A stretch of 64,000 bases of DNA from Loktanella sp. D2R18 (GTDB taxonomy: Bacteria; Pseudomonadota; Alphaproteobacteria; Rhodobacterales; Rhodobacteraceae): NCBI RefSeq assembly GCF_003318235.1, contig NZ_QOCG01000002.1:62001-126000 (forward strand), written 5' to 3'. The number at the start of each line of letters is the position of its first letter. The stretch's first letter is position 1. The position numbers were made by a program, and so were the translations under genes. The notes below the pieces were generated by a model. The model made no database searches. It saw nothing but the letters and a program-made list of their open reading frames with translations, and was not told the origin of the DNA. Positions 9,037-20,065 of this stretch are shown piece after piece.

Positions 9037-10640
9037 TAGAAGATAAAGTCGTTTGCCACGTCTACAGACGTCGTGCCCGTCAGCAAAATAGCCATATCGT
9101 CGGTGCCATCACCATTACTGTCGATCAAGACAGTTGTGTTGCCACTAGATGTGTTCAGCGTGACTTCGGCACTGGTGATCCCAAATGCTGACAGGTCGAT
9201 TGTATTGGAACCGTTTTCAAAATCAACAATCGTATCACCATTCCCGACAAAGCTGTCAGACATCGCATTAAAGACGAATGTATCTGCGCCGGCACCGCCC
9301 GTTAGTGTATCCGCACCCATGCCGCCAATGATCGTGTCGGCACCTGCGTCGCCATTGATATCGTCGTCGCCACGCCCACCATACAGTGTGTCGTCGTCGC
9401 CGCCGCCAGAGATGTTGTCGTCGCCACTGCCGCCAAAGATCGTGTCAACACCCGACCCGCCGTCCAAGTCGTCAAACCCGCTGCCACCATAAATGGTATT
9501 GTTACCGCTGGACACAGTGGCATCATCACTGCCTGAATCCCCGTAGAGCGTATCATCATCGCTACCGCCGTCCAGATCGTCGTCGCCAGTGCCGCCTACC
9601 AATTCATCGTTGCCACCGTTACCGGTTAGCTCGTTATCAGCGCCATTTCCGATCAACGTATCGTCGCCTGATCCACCGATCGCGTTCTCGATGACTGCGC
9701 CGTTCGCAATGGTATAGCCACCCGCAACCCCGTCAGCCCCAGAAATGTACCCGCCGCCGCCTTCGGCGTAGATCAAAGTTGCTTCGCGCAGATCGATTGT
9801 GACGTCTTTTGTGCCCGAGTAGCTGATTGTGTCTTCGCCGCCCGTATCCCAAATTGAAATCCAAGCATCATCATTGTCCGGGATTTCATAGACGTTATCG
9901 CCGCTATTGTAGGTCGTGTTGGCGCCGTAAATTTCTTGCAAAATCGCAATGTCGAGCGCCATGGGCGTGGCAGAGTTCCCCTCGTTTAGCCCTGCAGGGG
10001 TAGTATACAGCCCATCATTGTAGGACATGATCGTATAGATGCCCTGATTGAGGTCGTAGTCGCCGTATTCGCCAAATGGAGACGCACCCTCTACAAGCCC
10101 GTTCAGAATGCTATCGCCGTCATGCGGGTGCGCAAGGCCCAGCCCGTGCAGCGCTTCGTGAATGATTGTTGAATAGCCTAGTCCGCCAGCTTCAAGCCCG
10201 CCGTCTTCATTCCAGCCAAGACCATTACTATTGAATGCTCCCATGACCGAAGAGTTATCGCCTGCGTAGCTCGGTAAGTAGAAATAACCAAGAGCGCCGC
10301 TGCTTGAGAATTCGTTGTCATCAAGGACGACTTGGAAGTCAGCGTCAGGGTCGCTTGATTCTTCAAAGGTCACATCGATGTAGTTAGAGATCGTAGCGAC
10401 AGCCTTCATGAACTGCTCTATCTCTTCGTCGCTCCATCCTTCGGATTCCATCTCGTCCGAGCCAGAAGTGTCATAGATTTCGTCGGCCGCGTTCGCATCG
10501 TCCCCGTCTTGCACAAAGTAAATCGTGACGACGTTATCGCCGCGGTAGGTGCCGGAATCGAGTGTTGAGGCTGGGCAGTCTGCAGAAAGACCAGAAACTG
10601 ATTCAGTTGTATCGGCGAGGGCTTGGCAAACTTCACACAA
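9036..10640 (-). CDS. Serralysin-like M10 metallopeptidase with RTX repeats
   Basis: 534 residues if started at the TTG at 10640, chosen because AGGAGA at 10650-10655 is 9 bases upstream. A longer frame exists but has no site. HEALHGLGLAHPHDG is the zinc motif HExxHxxGxxH and YTIMSYND the Met-turn of metzincins. About 150 residues of RTX nonapeptides follow (GGSGDDTLIGNGADNELTG and on), then a C-terminal cap with DFENGSNTIDLSAFG. These proteases leave by type I secretion without a cleaved signal peptide. The proposed N-terminus starts MCEVCQAL and has a third Cys near residue 20. The ATG of galE overlaps its stop. Confidence 0.9.
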   Translation of the reverse strand: MCEVCQALADTTESVSGLSADCPASTLDSGTYRGDNVVTIYFVQDGDDANAADEIYDTSGSDEMESEGWSDEEIEQFMKAVATISNYIDVTFEESSDPDADFQVVLDDNEFSSSGALGYFYLPSYAGDNSSVMGAFNSNGLGWNEDGGLEAGGLGYSTIIHEALHGLGLAHPHDGDSILNGLVEGASPFGEYGDYDLNQGIYTIMSYNDGLYTTPAGLNEGNSATPMALDIAILQEIYGANTTYNSGDNVYEIPDNDDAWISIWDTGGEDTISYSGTKDVTIDLREATLIYAEGGGGYISGADGVAGGYTIANGAVIENAIGGSGDDTLIGNGADNELTGNGGNDELVGGTGDDDLDGGSDDDTLYGDSGSDDATVSSGNNTIYGGSGFDDLDGGSGVDTIFGGSGDDNISGGGDDDTLYGGRGDDDINGDAGADTIIGGMGADTLTGGAGADTFVFNAMSDSFVGNGDTIVDFENGSNTIDLSAFGITSAEVTLNTSSGNTTVLIDSNGDGTDDMAILLTGTTSVDVANDFIF

Positions 10641-10797
10641 GGGACAATTTCTCCTAAGAAATAAACGTCTAAATAGTTGCGATGCTTTTAAACACCAGAA
10701 TTGCGGCAAAAATTAGCACGGTTGGCAACTTGCGTTCAACGTATGAAACGCAGAGTGCTGCCTTGCACATCTATTGATTGTAGGCTCTGCGAATGCA

Positions 10798-12210
10798 TTA
10801 GTCACGTGCGTAAATGTCTTCATAACGAATAATGTCGTCTTCGCCGAGGTAGCCGCCAGTTTGTACTTCGATCAGGACCATCGGCAGTTTTCCTGGGTTT
10901 TCAAGCCGATGGATGGCGCCAAGCGGGATATAGATGGATTGGTTCTCGCAAAGAAGTTGGGTATCTTCGCCAACGGTGACTTTTGCGGTCCCTTGTACGA
11001 CGATCCAATGCTCTGCGCGGTGATGATGCGATTGCAGGGATAATGCGCCGCCTGCCTTAACCACGATCCGCTTGACCTGAAAGCGATCACCTGTTGCGAG
11101 GCTTTCGAACCAGCCCCACGGACGGTGATCCTTTGGAAAGCATGTTGCCTGCGGTGCGGATTTTTCTTTCAGAATCGCAACGGCTTTTTTGACGTCCTGC
11201 GCGCGATCTTTATGCGTGACCAGCACCGCATCAGGCATGGCCACGGCTATAATGTCGTCCAGACCAATGCCGACAATTTCTTGCGTGCCGACTTCGGAGC
11301 GTAGCAACGTATTGGTGCAATCAATTGCGGTCGCCGCCCCGGAAAGCGCAAGCCCATCTTTGTTGGTTTCACGCCAAACAGCGGCCCAATCGCCCAGGTC
11401 TGACCAGCTACTGGCAAAGGGCACGACCGACAGGTTGTCGGCTTTTTCCATCACCGCATAGTCAATTGATATCGCCGGGGCTGTGGCCCATGGGTCGGGT
11501 GCTAACCGTAAAAATCCAAGGTCAGATTGTGCGCCGGCAACAGCGGCTTGCACGGCGGCATACATGTCGGGGCTTGTGGCTTGATAGGCCGCGAGGATTG
11601 TTTTGACTGAGAACAAAAATATCCCTGCATTCCACAGATAACGACCATCTGCCAACATTTGCGCAGCATGTGACGCATCCGGTTTTTCGACAAACCCTTT
11701 GAGCGCAACGGGTTCTATTGCACCGGTCGGAACAGTATCAAGTGCGAGATACCCATAGCCAGTTTCTACCTGGTCAGGTTGAATGCCAAAGGTGACCATT
11801 TGACCGTTTTGCGCGGCTAGGGTCGCTGCAGTTACGGCCTCATCAAACGCGATGTTATCGGGGATAACGTGGTCAGATGGGGCAATAAGCATGAGCCCCT
11901 CGGGATCTGTCGTTGCCAGATGCAACGCCGCCGCCAAAATCGCAGGGCCAGTGTCACGCCCTGTGGGTTCGATCAAAACGGCACCCGGATCGATCCCAAT
12001 CTCTTGTAGTTGTTGTGTGACCGTGAACCGAAATTGGTCTGCGGTGACCACAATTGGGCTTTTGTATGCCTCGCCCTGCAACCGGAGCGCGCTGGTCTGA
12101 AAGAGGCTTTGGTCGCCGATTATGGGTGCAAATTGTTTCGGGTAGCTTTTGCGTGAAAGCGGCCACAGTCGCGTGCCAGACCCGCCACATAGTATGACCG
12201 GAGTAATCAT
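10798..12210 (-). CDS. manC: Mannose-1-phosphate guanylyltransferase / mannose-6-phosphate isomerase
   Basis: 470 residues, the bifunctional length. [19 protein letters not shown] is the nucleotidyltransferase signature and [10 protein letters not shown] the second conserved block. The C-terminal ~120 residues form a cupin with [19 protein letters not shown], typical of the type II PMI domain. It makes GDP-mannose from mannose-1-phosphate and GTP, and the cupin domain can isomerise fructose-6-phosphate and mannose-6-phosphate. The start overlaps the fcl stop by 4 bases, so gmd-fcl-manC form one operon. The next minus-strand gene, the metalloprotease, starts 157 bases downstream. Confidence 0.93.
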   Translation of the reverse strand: MITPVILCGGSGTRLWPLSRKSYPKQFAPIIGDQSLFQTSALRLQGEAYKSPIVVTADQFRFTVTQQLQEIGIDPGAVLIEPTGRDTGPAILAAALHLATTDPEGLMLIAPSDHVIPDNIAFDEAVTAATLAAQNGQMVTFGIQPDQVETGYGYLALDTVPTGAIEPVALKGFVEKPDASHAAQMLADGRYLWNAGIFLFSVKTILAAYQATSPDMYAAVQAAVAGAQSDLGFLRLAPDPWATAPAISIDYAVMEKADNLSVVPFASSWSDLGDWAAVWRETNKDGLALSGAATAIDCTNTLLRSEVGTQEIVGIGLDDIIAVAMPDAVLVTHKDRAQDVKKAVAILKEKSAPQATCFPKDHRPWGWFESLATGDRFQVKRIVVKAGGALSLQSHHHRAEHWIVVQGTAKVTVGEDTQLLCENQSIYIPLGAIHRLENPGKLPMVLIEVQTGGYLGEDDIIRYEDIYARD

Positions 12211-13184
12211 GTCACTTTCCTCAACCTGGGTTGCGCGCGTTCATCTGTTCGCCGCGCGTTCAACCACTGATAGGTGTCGGTGATCCCGGTGCGTAAGTTG
12301 ATTTTCGCGCGCCAGCCAAGGTCGGCCATTGTTTGCACGTTCAGTAATTTGCGTGGTGTGCCGTCGGGCTTGCTGCGGTCAAAGGTGATGGTGCCCGAGA
12401 ACCCGGTAATCTCTGCGATCATCGCCGCGAGCTCTGCAATTGTGATGTCGGTGCCTGTGCCGACATTGATGTGGCTTTGCATCGGCGATGTCGCGGCTGT
12501 GTAATGCGCTTTATCCAATTCCAAAACGAACAATGCGGCCATCGCCAGATCATCGACGTGTAAGAATTCGCGCCGGGGCGTGCCGCTGCCCCAAACGGTT
12601 ACGGTATCATCGCCCGCCTGCGTGGCCGCATGAAACCGATTGATCAGCGCTGGCAGAACATGGGCATTTTCAGGATGAAAATTGTCGCCCGGACCGTAAA
12701 GATTGGTCGGCATGATTGATCGGTAATCGGTGCCATATTGTCGATTATAGCTTTCGCACAGTTTGATTCCGGCGATTTTTGCGATTGCATAGGGTTCGTT
12801 GGTTGGTTCAAGCGGACCTGTTAAAAGTGCAAATTCGCGTAGGGGTTGCGCGGCGTCACGCGGGTAAATGCACGAAGATCCAAGAAACAAAAGCCGATCA
12901 GTCCCAGCGTTATGGGATTGATGAATGACATTCGCTGCGATCATCAGATTGTCGTAGATGAATGGGGCAGGGTAGTTTGCATTGGCCATGATTCCGCCAA
13001 CACGCGCCGCGGCAAGGATAACCGCGTCGGGGCGTTCTTGGCGCAAAAAATCACGGACGGCGCTTTGGTTGGTTAGATCGACTTGCGCGCGCGGTGCCGT
13101 CAGGATTTCGTGATCAGTCTGCGCCAGTTGCCGCAGAATTGCGCTGCCAACCATGCCGTTGTGCCCGGCCACATATATACGCAT
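12207..13184 (-). CDS. fcl: GDP-L-fucose synthase
   Basis: 325 residues from the ATG at 13184, two bases after the gmd stop; a longer upstream frame runs inside gmd and is rejected. [20 protein letters not shown] is the NADP-binding start and [20 protein letters not shown] holds the catalytic Tyr-X3-Lys. [20 protein letters not shown] and [16 protein letters not shown] are diagnostic for Fcl/WcaG. It epimerises and reduces GDP-4-keto-6-deoxymannose, made by Gmd, to GDP-L-fucose using NADPH. With phosphomannomutase and ManC the window holds the whole de novo route from mannose-6-phosphate. Confidence 0.94.
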   Translation of the reverse strand: MRIYVAGHNGMVGSAILRQLAQTDHEILTAPRAQVDLTNQSAVRDFLRQERPDAVILAAARVGGIMANANYPAPFIYDNLMIAANVIHQSHNAGTDRLLFLGSSCIYPRDAAQPLREFALLTGPLEPTNEPYAIAKIAGIKLCESYNRQYGTDYRSIMPTNLYGPGDNFHPENAHVLPALINRFHAATQAGDDTVTVWGSGTPRREFLHVDDLAMAALFVLELDKAHYTAATSPMQSHINVGTGTDITIAELAAMIAEITGFSGTITFDRSKPDGTPRKLLNVQTMADLGWRAKINLRTGITDTYQWLNARRTDERAQPRLRKVT

Positions 13185-13186
13185 GT

Positions 13187-14305
13187 TTAGGCCTCGATCG
13201 TCATCGGCAGGCTTAACCCATGTTCCCTCAGAAGCGCATGGCGCCGTGCCGTTTGCAGGTCTTCGGCGATCATCTCGGCGCACATCTGTTGTGCAGTGAT
13301 CTGCGGTGACCAACCAAGCTGTGCCTGGGCCTTTGTCGGGTCGCCCAGCAATGTGTCGACCTCGGCGGGTCGGAAATAACGCGGATCGATCCGCATAATC
13401 ACATCGCCGGGTTTGGCCGAGGCGGCGCGGTCACTGGTGACGGCTTCCACCACGGCCATTTCATGAATGCCTTTTCCCTTAAAGGCCAATTGTAACCCCA
13501 GTTCAGCCGCCGACCAGCGTATAAAGTCGCGCACAGAATGCTGAACACCGGTGGCGATTACATAGTCTTCGGGGCAGTCTTGTTGCAGCATCATCCACTG
13601 CGCGCGCACATAGTCGCGGGCGTGTCCCCAATCGCGCAGCGCGTCGATGTTGCCCATATAAAGACAATCTTGCAGACCCATTGCGACATTAGCCAGCCCG
13701 CGTGTGATTTTCCGGGTGACAAATGTCTCGCCGCGCCGCGGGCTTTCGTGGTTAAACAAAATGCCGTTGCAGGCGTACATGCCATAAGCCTCGCGATAGT
13801 TCACACAGGTCCAATAGGCGAATAGCTTGGCCACGCCATAAGGGCTGCGCGGATGAAACGGGGTCTGTTCAGTCTGCGGGCTTTCAGCCACCTGCCCGTA
13901 AAGTTCAGAGGTCGAAGCTTGATAAAACCGGGTTTTCTTTTCCAGTCCCAAAAAACGAATGGCCTCTAGCAGGCGCAACGTGCCCATTGCATCCACATCA
14001 GCGGTGTATTCGGGGGCTTCAAAGCTGACGGCGACATGGGATTGCGCGCCGAGGTTATAAACTTCGTCGGGCTGTACCTGTGCGACGATCCGGGTCAGGT
14101 TCGAGCTGTCGGTCAGATCGCCATAGTGCAGGATGAATCGTGCGTCGTCGGTTTGCGGATCTTGGTAAATGTGATCAATGCGATTGGTGTTAAATTGCGA
14201 TGCGCGGCGTTTAATGCCGTGGACCTCATAGCCTTTTTCAAGCAGAAATTCGGCAAGGTAAGACCCGTCTTGGCCTGTGACCCCAGTGATCAAAGCGCGC
14301 TTCAC
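13187..14305 (-). CDS. gmd: GDP-mannose 4,6-dehydratase
   Basis: 372 residues when started at the GTG at 14305, close to the ~373 of the E. coli enzyme. AGAGGA (14312-14317) is 6 bases upstream and overlaps an alternative in-frame [23 protein letters not shown] is the NADP loop, STSELYG the Ser/Thr-Glu active-site stretch, and [20 protein letters not shown] holds Tyr-X3-Lys. [18 protein letters not shown] is the family's signature loop. It converts GDP-D-mannose to GDP-4-keto-6-deoxy-D-mannose. First gene of gmd-fcl-manC, divergent from the DUF2793 gene; the 160-base gap should hold both promoters. Confidence 0.95.
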   Translation of the reverse strand: MKRALITGVTGQDGSYLAEFLLEKGYEVHGIKRRASQFNTNRIDHIYQDPQTDDARFILHYGDLTDSSNLTRIVAQVQPDEVYNLGAQSHVAVSFEAPEYTADVDAMGTLRLLEAIRFLGLEKKTRFYQASTSELYGQVAESPQTEQTPFHPRSPYGVAKLFAYWTCVNYREAYGMYACNGILFNHESPRRGETFVTRKITRGLANVAMGLQDCLYMGNIDALRDWGHARDYVRAQWMMLQQDCPEDYVIATGVQHSVRDFIRWSAAELGLQLAFKGKGIHEMAVVEAVTSDRAASAKPGDVIMRIDPRYFRPAEVDTLLGDPTKAQAQLGWSPQITAQQMCAEMIAEDLQTARRHALLREHGLSLPMTIEA

Positions 14306-14465
14306 GTGAATTCCTCTCATGCCACAATTACGATTCGTTAACTACTTTGGTGCCTGAGAGGTCTTAACGACGCGTTAACCCCCGTGCGCTGGATGCAGCG
14401 ATCGTTTACACGGGTGGGTCAATACTGCCGGGGATTTCACATTTCCCAAAAGGCGCGATGACCCC

Positions 14466-15230
14466 ATGTCTGATTTTACCCCGAACCTGTCCATGCCGTT
14501 TATCTTGCCAGCACAGGCGCAAAAACACGTCACGCATAACGAAGCGATCGAGCTGCTTGATCTGCTCGTGCAGCTGACGCTGGAAGAGAGCGGCGCCACG
14601 ATGCCCCCCGCTAGCCCGGCGGAGGGCGAATCTTGGGGGATCGGGACGGGTGCGACGGGCGATTGGGTCGGGCAAGACGGGCAAATCGCAACGTGGCGCG
14701 GCGGGGGGTGGCTATTTGTCGCGCCCGTAGATGGTTGGACAGCATGGGTGCGCGACATTGGCGAGCTGCAAGTCCTGAATAGTGGGGTTTGGGTCACGAA
14801 AGGGGCGGCGTTTGAGCCGCAGAATGTCGCGATGATCGGAGTGAACACGACAGCCGATGCGATCAACCGATTGGCTGTTTCCAGTGAGGCGACGCTATTG
14901 AACAATGTCGGCGCTGGGCACCAGCTTAAAATCAATAAGGCGGGGGTCAGCGACACCGCATCACTACTCTATCAAAGTGGGTGGTCCGGGCGCGCGGAAA
15001 TGGGGCTTTCTGGCAGCGATGATTTTAGTATTAAAGTCAGCGCAGACGGAGCGTCATGGTTCACAGCCATCGGAATCGATGGTGCTGATGGGCGCGTGCG
15101 TATTAACCAAGTGTTACATGTGGAGCCGAGCGCGACGCCCGGAACTGCGGCGGCTGGCGACGTCTACTTTGATTCGACGACGAACAAGTTGCGATGCCAC
15201 GATGGCACCGGGTGGCAGGACCTCTTTTAG
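14466..15230 (+). CDS. DUF2793 domain protein
   Basis: 254 residues. The first ~90 match DUF2793 as I know it: LSMPFILPAQAQKHVTHNEA, then a repeated Trp-rich unit (WRGGGWLFVAPVDGWTAWV). The C-terminal part reads like a beta-helical or tail-spike end, with GDVYFDSTTNKLRCHDGTGW in the last 30 residues. DUF2793 proteins are common in Rhodobacterales and are sometimes found near phage-tail or gene transfer agent genes, but their function is not established. No phage genes are adjacent here; the neighbours are polysaccharide genes. A carbohydrate-contact role is speculation. A strong terminator follows. Confidence 0.8.
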   Translation: MSDFTPNLSMPFILPAQAQKHVTHNEAIELLDLLVQLTLEESGATMPPASPAEGESWGIGTGATGDWVGQDGQIATWRGGGWLFVAPVDGWTAWVRDIGELQVLNSGVWVTKGAAFEPQNVAMIGVNTTADAINRLAVSSEATLLNNVGAGHQLKINKAGVSDTASLLYQSGWSGRAEMGLSGSDDFSIKVSADGASWFTAIGIDGADGRVRINQVLHVEPSATPGTAAAGDVYFDSTTNKLRCHDGTGWQDLF

Positions 15231-15263
15231 AAGAATTCGGTACGACAACAGATTCGTTGATAA

Positions 15264-15296
15264 AGGGTGTGGTCTTAATTGACCGCACCTTTTTTG
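15264..15296 (+). terminator. Rho-independent terminator after the DUF2793 gene
   Basis: AGGGTGTGGTC (15264-15274) pairs with GACCGCACCTT (15281-15291) through 11 pairs with two wobbles, loop TTAATT, followed by a T run. It separates the polysaccharide region from the ATP synthase genes. Confidence 0.85.
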
Positions 15297-15388
15297 CTTT
15301 TTGACCCGACGTTCGTGGTTTGGCCTCAAAAATGATACACCAAATCCCTATCAAGCCAGATATGGTGTGGATTAACTGCGCAGGGAAC

Positions 15389-15417
15389 TTGCGACAGCAT
15401 AGTTGCTCTGCTACATC
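15389..15417 (+). promoter_or_regulatory. Possible sigma-70 promoter upstream of atpH
   Basis: TTGCGA (15389-15394) and TACATC (15412-15417) are 17 bases apart, about 105 bases before the atpH start. The -35 keeps the TTG that matters most in alphaproteobacteria; the -10 match is weak. The ATP synthase promoter should lie in 15297-15521 because a terminator precedes it, but this exact placement is a guess. Confidence 0.25.
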
Positions 15418-15521
15418 GCACAGGATTTTGACGCTTTCGTGATCCACGGGGGCCAAACAAGTTGCTTGGTTGTCGCCCTAAATGGGGTGGTGATTGGGCC
15501 TAAGACATCGGAAGGGTGGAC

Positions 15522-16082
15522 GTGTCCGAAACTGCTGGTATCTCCACAAGCATTGCGTCGCGTTATGCGACAGCCGTGTTTGACCTTGCCAAAGAAGGCA
15601 AGGCCATCAAAGCGCTCGAAACTGACGTAGCGGCTTTGGAAACTGCAATCACTGAAAGCGATGACATGCGCACGCTGTTGTCTTCACCGCTGTATAGCCG
15701 TGAACAACAAGGTTCCGCGATCGCCGCGATTGCAACAAAAATGAAATTGTCTGCATCAACAAGCAATGTATTGGCGCTGCTGGCAAGCAAGCGCCGTTTG
15801 TTTGTGTTGCCGCAGCTTTTGGCTGTTCTGCAAGGCATGTTGGCCGAAGAACGTGGCGAGGTGACTGCCGAAGTGACCGCAGCCAAGAAGCTGACAAAAG
15901 CGCAAGCCGATAAGCTAGCCAAAACACTTACTGCCCAAGTGGGCAAATCTGTCACCATCAAAGAAACCGTCGATGCCTCTATCATCGGCGGTCTTATTGT
16001 CAAAGTGGGCTCTAAGATGATCGATACGTCGATCGCCTCAAAGCTCAACGCACTCCAGAACACTATGAAAGAGGTCGGATAA
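15522..16082 (+). CDS. atpH: ATP synthase F1 subunit delta
   Basis: 186 residues from the GTG at 15522 (SETAGISTSIASRYATAVFD), the family length; GGAAGGG at 15510-15516 serves it better than the in-frame GTG at 15516. The helical N-terminal domain and the C-terminal block IIGGLIVKVGSKMIDTSIAS are the OSCP/delta signatures. Delta ties the alpha/beta crown of F1 to the peripheral stalk at the cytoplasmic membrane. It is the first gene of the atp unit and its TAA is directly followed by the ATG of atpA. The Fo genes are elsewhere, as is normal in this order. Confidence 0.95.
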   Translation: MSETAGISTSIASRYATAVFDLAKEGKAIKALETDVAALETAITESDDMRTLLSSPLYSREQQGSAIAAIATKMKLSASTSNVLALLASKRRLFVLPQLLAVLQGMLAEERGEVTAEVTAAKKLTKAQADKLAKTLTAQVGKSVTIKETVDASIIGGLIVKVGSKMIDTSIASKLNALQNTMKEVG

Positions 16083-17618
16083 ATGGCGATCCAAGCGTCT
16101 GAAATCTCTGCGATCCTTAAGGACCAGATCAAAAACTTTGGCCAAGAAGCCGAAGTGGCCGAAGTCGGCCGGGTACTAAGCGTTGGTGATGGTATCGCCC
16201 GCGTTTATGGCCTTGATAACGTACAAGCCGGTGAAATGGTTGAATTCCCCGGTGGTATCCGCGGGATGGCGTTGAACCTTGAAGCTGACAACGTTGGTGT
16301 TGTTATCTTCGGTTCTGACCGTGACATCAAAGAAGGCGACACTGTTAAGCGCACAAAATCCATCGTGGACGTTCCTGTTGGTGACGAACTGCTTGGTCGC
16401 GTTGTTGATGGTCTGGGTAACCCGCTTGACGGCAAAGGCCCGATCAAAACGAAAAAACGCGCAGTTGCTGATTCCAAAGCGCCCGGCATTATCCCACGTA
16501 AATCGGTTCACGAACCAATGGCGACGGGTCTGAAATCTGTTGACTCAATGATCCCAGTTGGCCGTGGCCAGCGCGAATTGATCATTGGTGACCGCCAAAC
16601 AGGTAAAACAGCGATCGCACTTGATACGATCCTGAACCAAAAATCATACAATGATGCGGCTGCAAGCGATTCGGACAAACTGTTTTGCGTATACGTTGCG
16701 GTTGGTCAAAAGCGGTCAACAGTTGCACAGCTGGTGAAAAAGCTCGAAGAATCCGGCGCGATTGAATATTCAATCGTTGTTGCTGCGACTGCTTCTGATC
16801 CTGCGCCAATGCAGTTCCTTGCACCATATGCTGCGACAGCCATGGCAGAGCACTTCCGCGATGCGGGCCGCCACGCGCTGATCATCTATGATGATCTGTC
16901 CAAGCAAGCTGTGTCTTACCGTCAAATGTCACTTCTTCTGCGTCGTCCACCAGGGCGTGAAGCTTACCCAGGTGACGTTTTCTACCTTCACTCCCGTCTG
17001 CTCGAGCGTTCATGCAAACTGAACGAAGACAACGGTTCCGGGTCTTTGACGGCACTGCCGATCATTGAAACCCAAGGTGGTGACGTTTCTGCGTTTATTC
17101 CAACCAACGTGATTTCGATCACTGATGGTCAGATCTTCCTTGAAACTGAACTGTTCTACCAAGGGATCCGCCCAGCGGTGAACACAGGTCTGTCAGTTTC
17201 ACGTGTTGGTTCTGCTGCGCAGACAAACGCAATGAAATCTGTTGCTGGTCCTGTTAAGCTTGAGCTTGCGCAGTACCGTGAAATGGCTGCCTTTGCACAG
17301 TTTGGTTCTGACCTTGATGCCGCGACACAGCAATTGCTGAACCGTGGTGCGCGTCTGACTGAATTGATGAAACAGCCACAATATGCACCACTGACAAACG
17401 CGGAAATCGTTTGCGTGATCTATGCTGGTACAAAAGGCTACTTGGATAATGTTGGCGTCAAAGACGTTGGCCGTTTCGAGGCTGGTTTGCTCAAGCACCT
17501 GCGTACAAACGCATCTGACGTGCTTGAAATGATCACCAAAGAAGATCCAAAGATCAAAGGCGACGCTGAAGCCAAGATCAAAGCTGCTTTGGACGCTTTC
17601 GCTGCTGATTTCGCTTAA
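16083..17618 (+). CDS. atpA: ATP synthase F1 subunit alpha
   Basis: 511 residues, the expected size. [13 protein letters not shown] is the P-loop of the non-catalytic nucleotide site, and [17 protein letters not shown] is the ATP synthase alpha/beta signature holding the arginine finger. An N-terminal beta-barrel ([20 protein letters not shown]) precedes the nucleotide domain. Three alpha subunits alternate with three beta in F1. The ATG abuts the atpH stop, and atpG follows after 24 bases. The frame is intact and no odd residues were seen. Confidence 0.98.
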   Translation: MAIQASEISAILKDQIKNFGQEAEVAEVGRVLSVGDGIARVYGLDNVQAGEMVEFPGGIRGMALNLEADNVGVVIFGSDRDIKEGDTVKRTKSIVDVPVGDELLGRVVDGLGNPLDGKGPIKTKKRAVADSKAPGIIPRKSVHEPMATGLKSVDSMIPVGRGQRELIIGDRQTGKTAIALDTILNQKSYNDAAASDSDKLFCVYVAVGQKRSTVAQLVKKLEESGAIEYSIVVAATASDPAPMQFLAPYAATAMAEHFRDAGRHALIIYDDLSKQAVSYRQMSLLLRRPPGREAYPGDVFYLHSRLLERSCKLNEDNGSGSLTALPIIETQGGDVSAFIPTNVISITDGQIFLETELFYQGIRPAVNTGLSVSRVGSAAQTNAMKSVAGPVKLELAQYREMAAFAQFGSDLDAATQQLLNRGARLTELMKQPQYAPLTNAEIVCVIYAGTKGYLDNVGVKDVGRFEAGLLKHLRTNASDVLEMITKEDPKIKGDAEAKIKAALDAFAADFA

Positions 17619-17642
17619 ACCTAAAGATAAGGAGACGAACAC

Positions 17643-18515
17643 GTGCCTAATCTTAAGGACCTGAAAAATCGGATCGCGTCGGTCAAATCGACCCGTAAGA
17701 TCACGAAGGCCATGCAAATGGTCGCGGCTGCAAAATTGCGCCGCGCCCAGGAAGCAGCCGAGGCATCACGCCCCTATACAGAGCGTTTTAACGCTGTGAT
17801 GGGTCAGCTTGCTGCGTCGGTGGGTGGTTCAGAAACTGCACCAAAATTGCTGTCCGGTACGGGCAGCGATCAGGTGCAATTGCTGATCGTCATGACGGCT
17901 GAACGTGGTTTGTGTGGTGGCTTTAACGGCAACATTGCAAAGCTTGCTAAAACGCACGCGCAAAAACTGATCGCAGACGGCAAGACAGTGAAAATCATCA
18001 CTGTCGGCAAAAAAGGCCGCGACGCGATCAAGCGCGAGTTGGGCGATTACTTTGTCGATCATGTCGACATGAGTGGCGTCAAACGGCTTGGCTATCTGAA
18101 CGCACAAGACATCGCCAAAGGCGTGTTGGCCCGCTTTGACGAAAACGAATTTGATGTCGCGACGATCTTTTACGCGCGTTTCGAAAACGTTGTCACACAG
18201 CACCCAACCGCCCAGCAAATCATCCCATCTAGCTTTGATGTGGCCGAGGACGCTGACACAACCCTATACGACTACGAGCCTAGCGAAGAAGAAATTCTAG
18301 CTGACTTGTTGCCGCGCGGTGTTGCGACAGCCATCTTCAGCGCGCTGCTGGAAAACGCGGCCTCTGAACAGGGCGCGCGGATGTCTGCGATGGACAATGC
18401 GACACGCAACGCTGGTGACATGATCGACCAACTGACAATTGAATTTAACCGTTCGCGTCAGGCCGTCATCACCAACGAGCTGATTGAAATTATTTCGGGC
18501 GCGGAAGCGCTCTAG
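17643..18515 (+). CDS. atpG: ATP synthase F1 subunit gamma
   Basis: 290 residues with a GTG start at 17643 and AAGGAGA 8 bases upstream. [20 protein letters not shown] at the N-terminus and the C-terminal [20 protein letters not shown] form the coiled-coil rotor shaft that turns inside the alpha/beta ring; [15 protein letters not shown] is the conserved end. It couples proton flow through the c-ring to catalysis. It sits 24 bases after atpA and 18 before atpD, clearly co-transcribed. Confidence 0.97.
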   Translation: MPNLKDLKNRIASVKSTRKITKAMQMVAAAKLRRAQEAAEASRPYTERFNAVMGQLAASVGGSETAPKLLSGTGSDQVQLLIVMTAERGLCGGFNGNIAKLAKTHAQKLIADGKTVKIITVGKKGRDAIKRELGDYFVDHVDMSGVKRLGYLNAQDIAKGVLARFDENEFDVATIFYARFENVVTQHPTAQQIIPSSFDVAEDADTTLYDYEPSEEEILADLLPRGVATAIFSALLENAASEQGARMSAMDNATRNAGDMIDQLTIEFNRSRQAVITNELIEIISGAEAL

Positions 18516-19958
<1,443 letters not shown>

Positions 19959-19980
19959 TGTGATAAAAATATCTATTCAA

Positions 19981-20004
19981 AAGGGCGCTTCGGCGCCCTT
20001 TTTT
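19981..20004 (+). terminator. Rho-independent terminator directly after atpD
   Basis: AAGGGCGC (19981-19988) pairs perfectly with GCGCCCTT (19993-20000) around a TTCG tetraloop, followed by TTTT. The stem-loop class is very stable. It would end most atpHAGD transcripts before atpC. Confidence 0.92.
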
Positions 20005-20065
20005 ATTAAGGTTTTCACCAATCCACTTTTCCCGCATAAGTATAACCTAGTTTAAATAGGTGGCT

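Noticed and set aside
12207-13313. 43-residue N-terminal extension of GDP-fucose synthase
   Set aside because: It lies within gmd and is rich in Arg/Asp; the conserved NADP motif starts at the ATG at 13184.
14466-15230. Prophage or gene transfer agent remnant suggested by DUF2793
   Set aside because: No capsid, portal, terminase, integrase or tail gene lies nearby.
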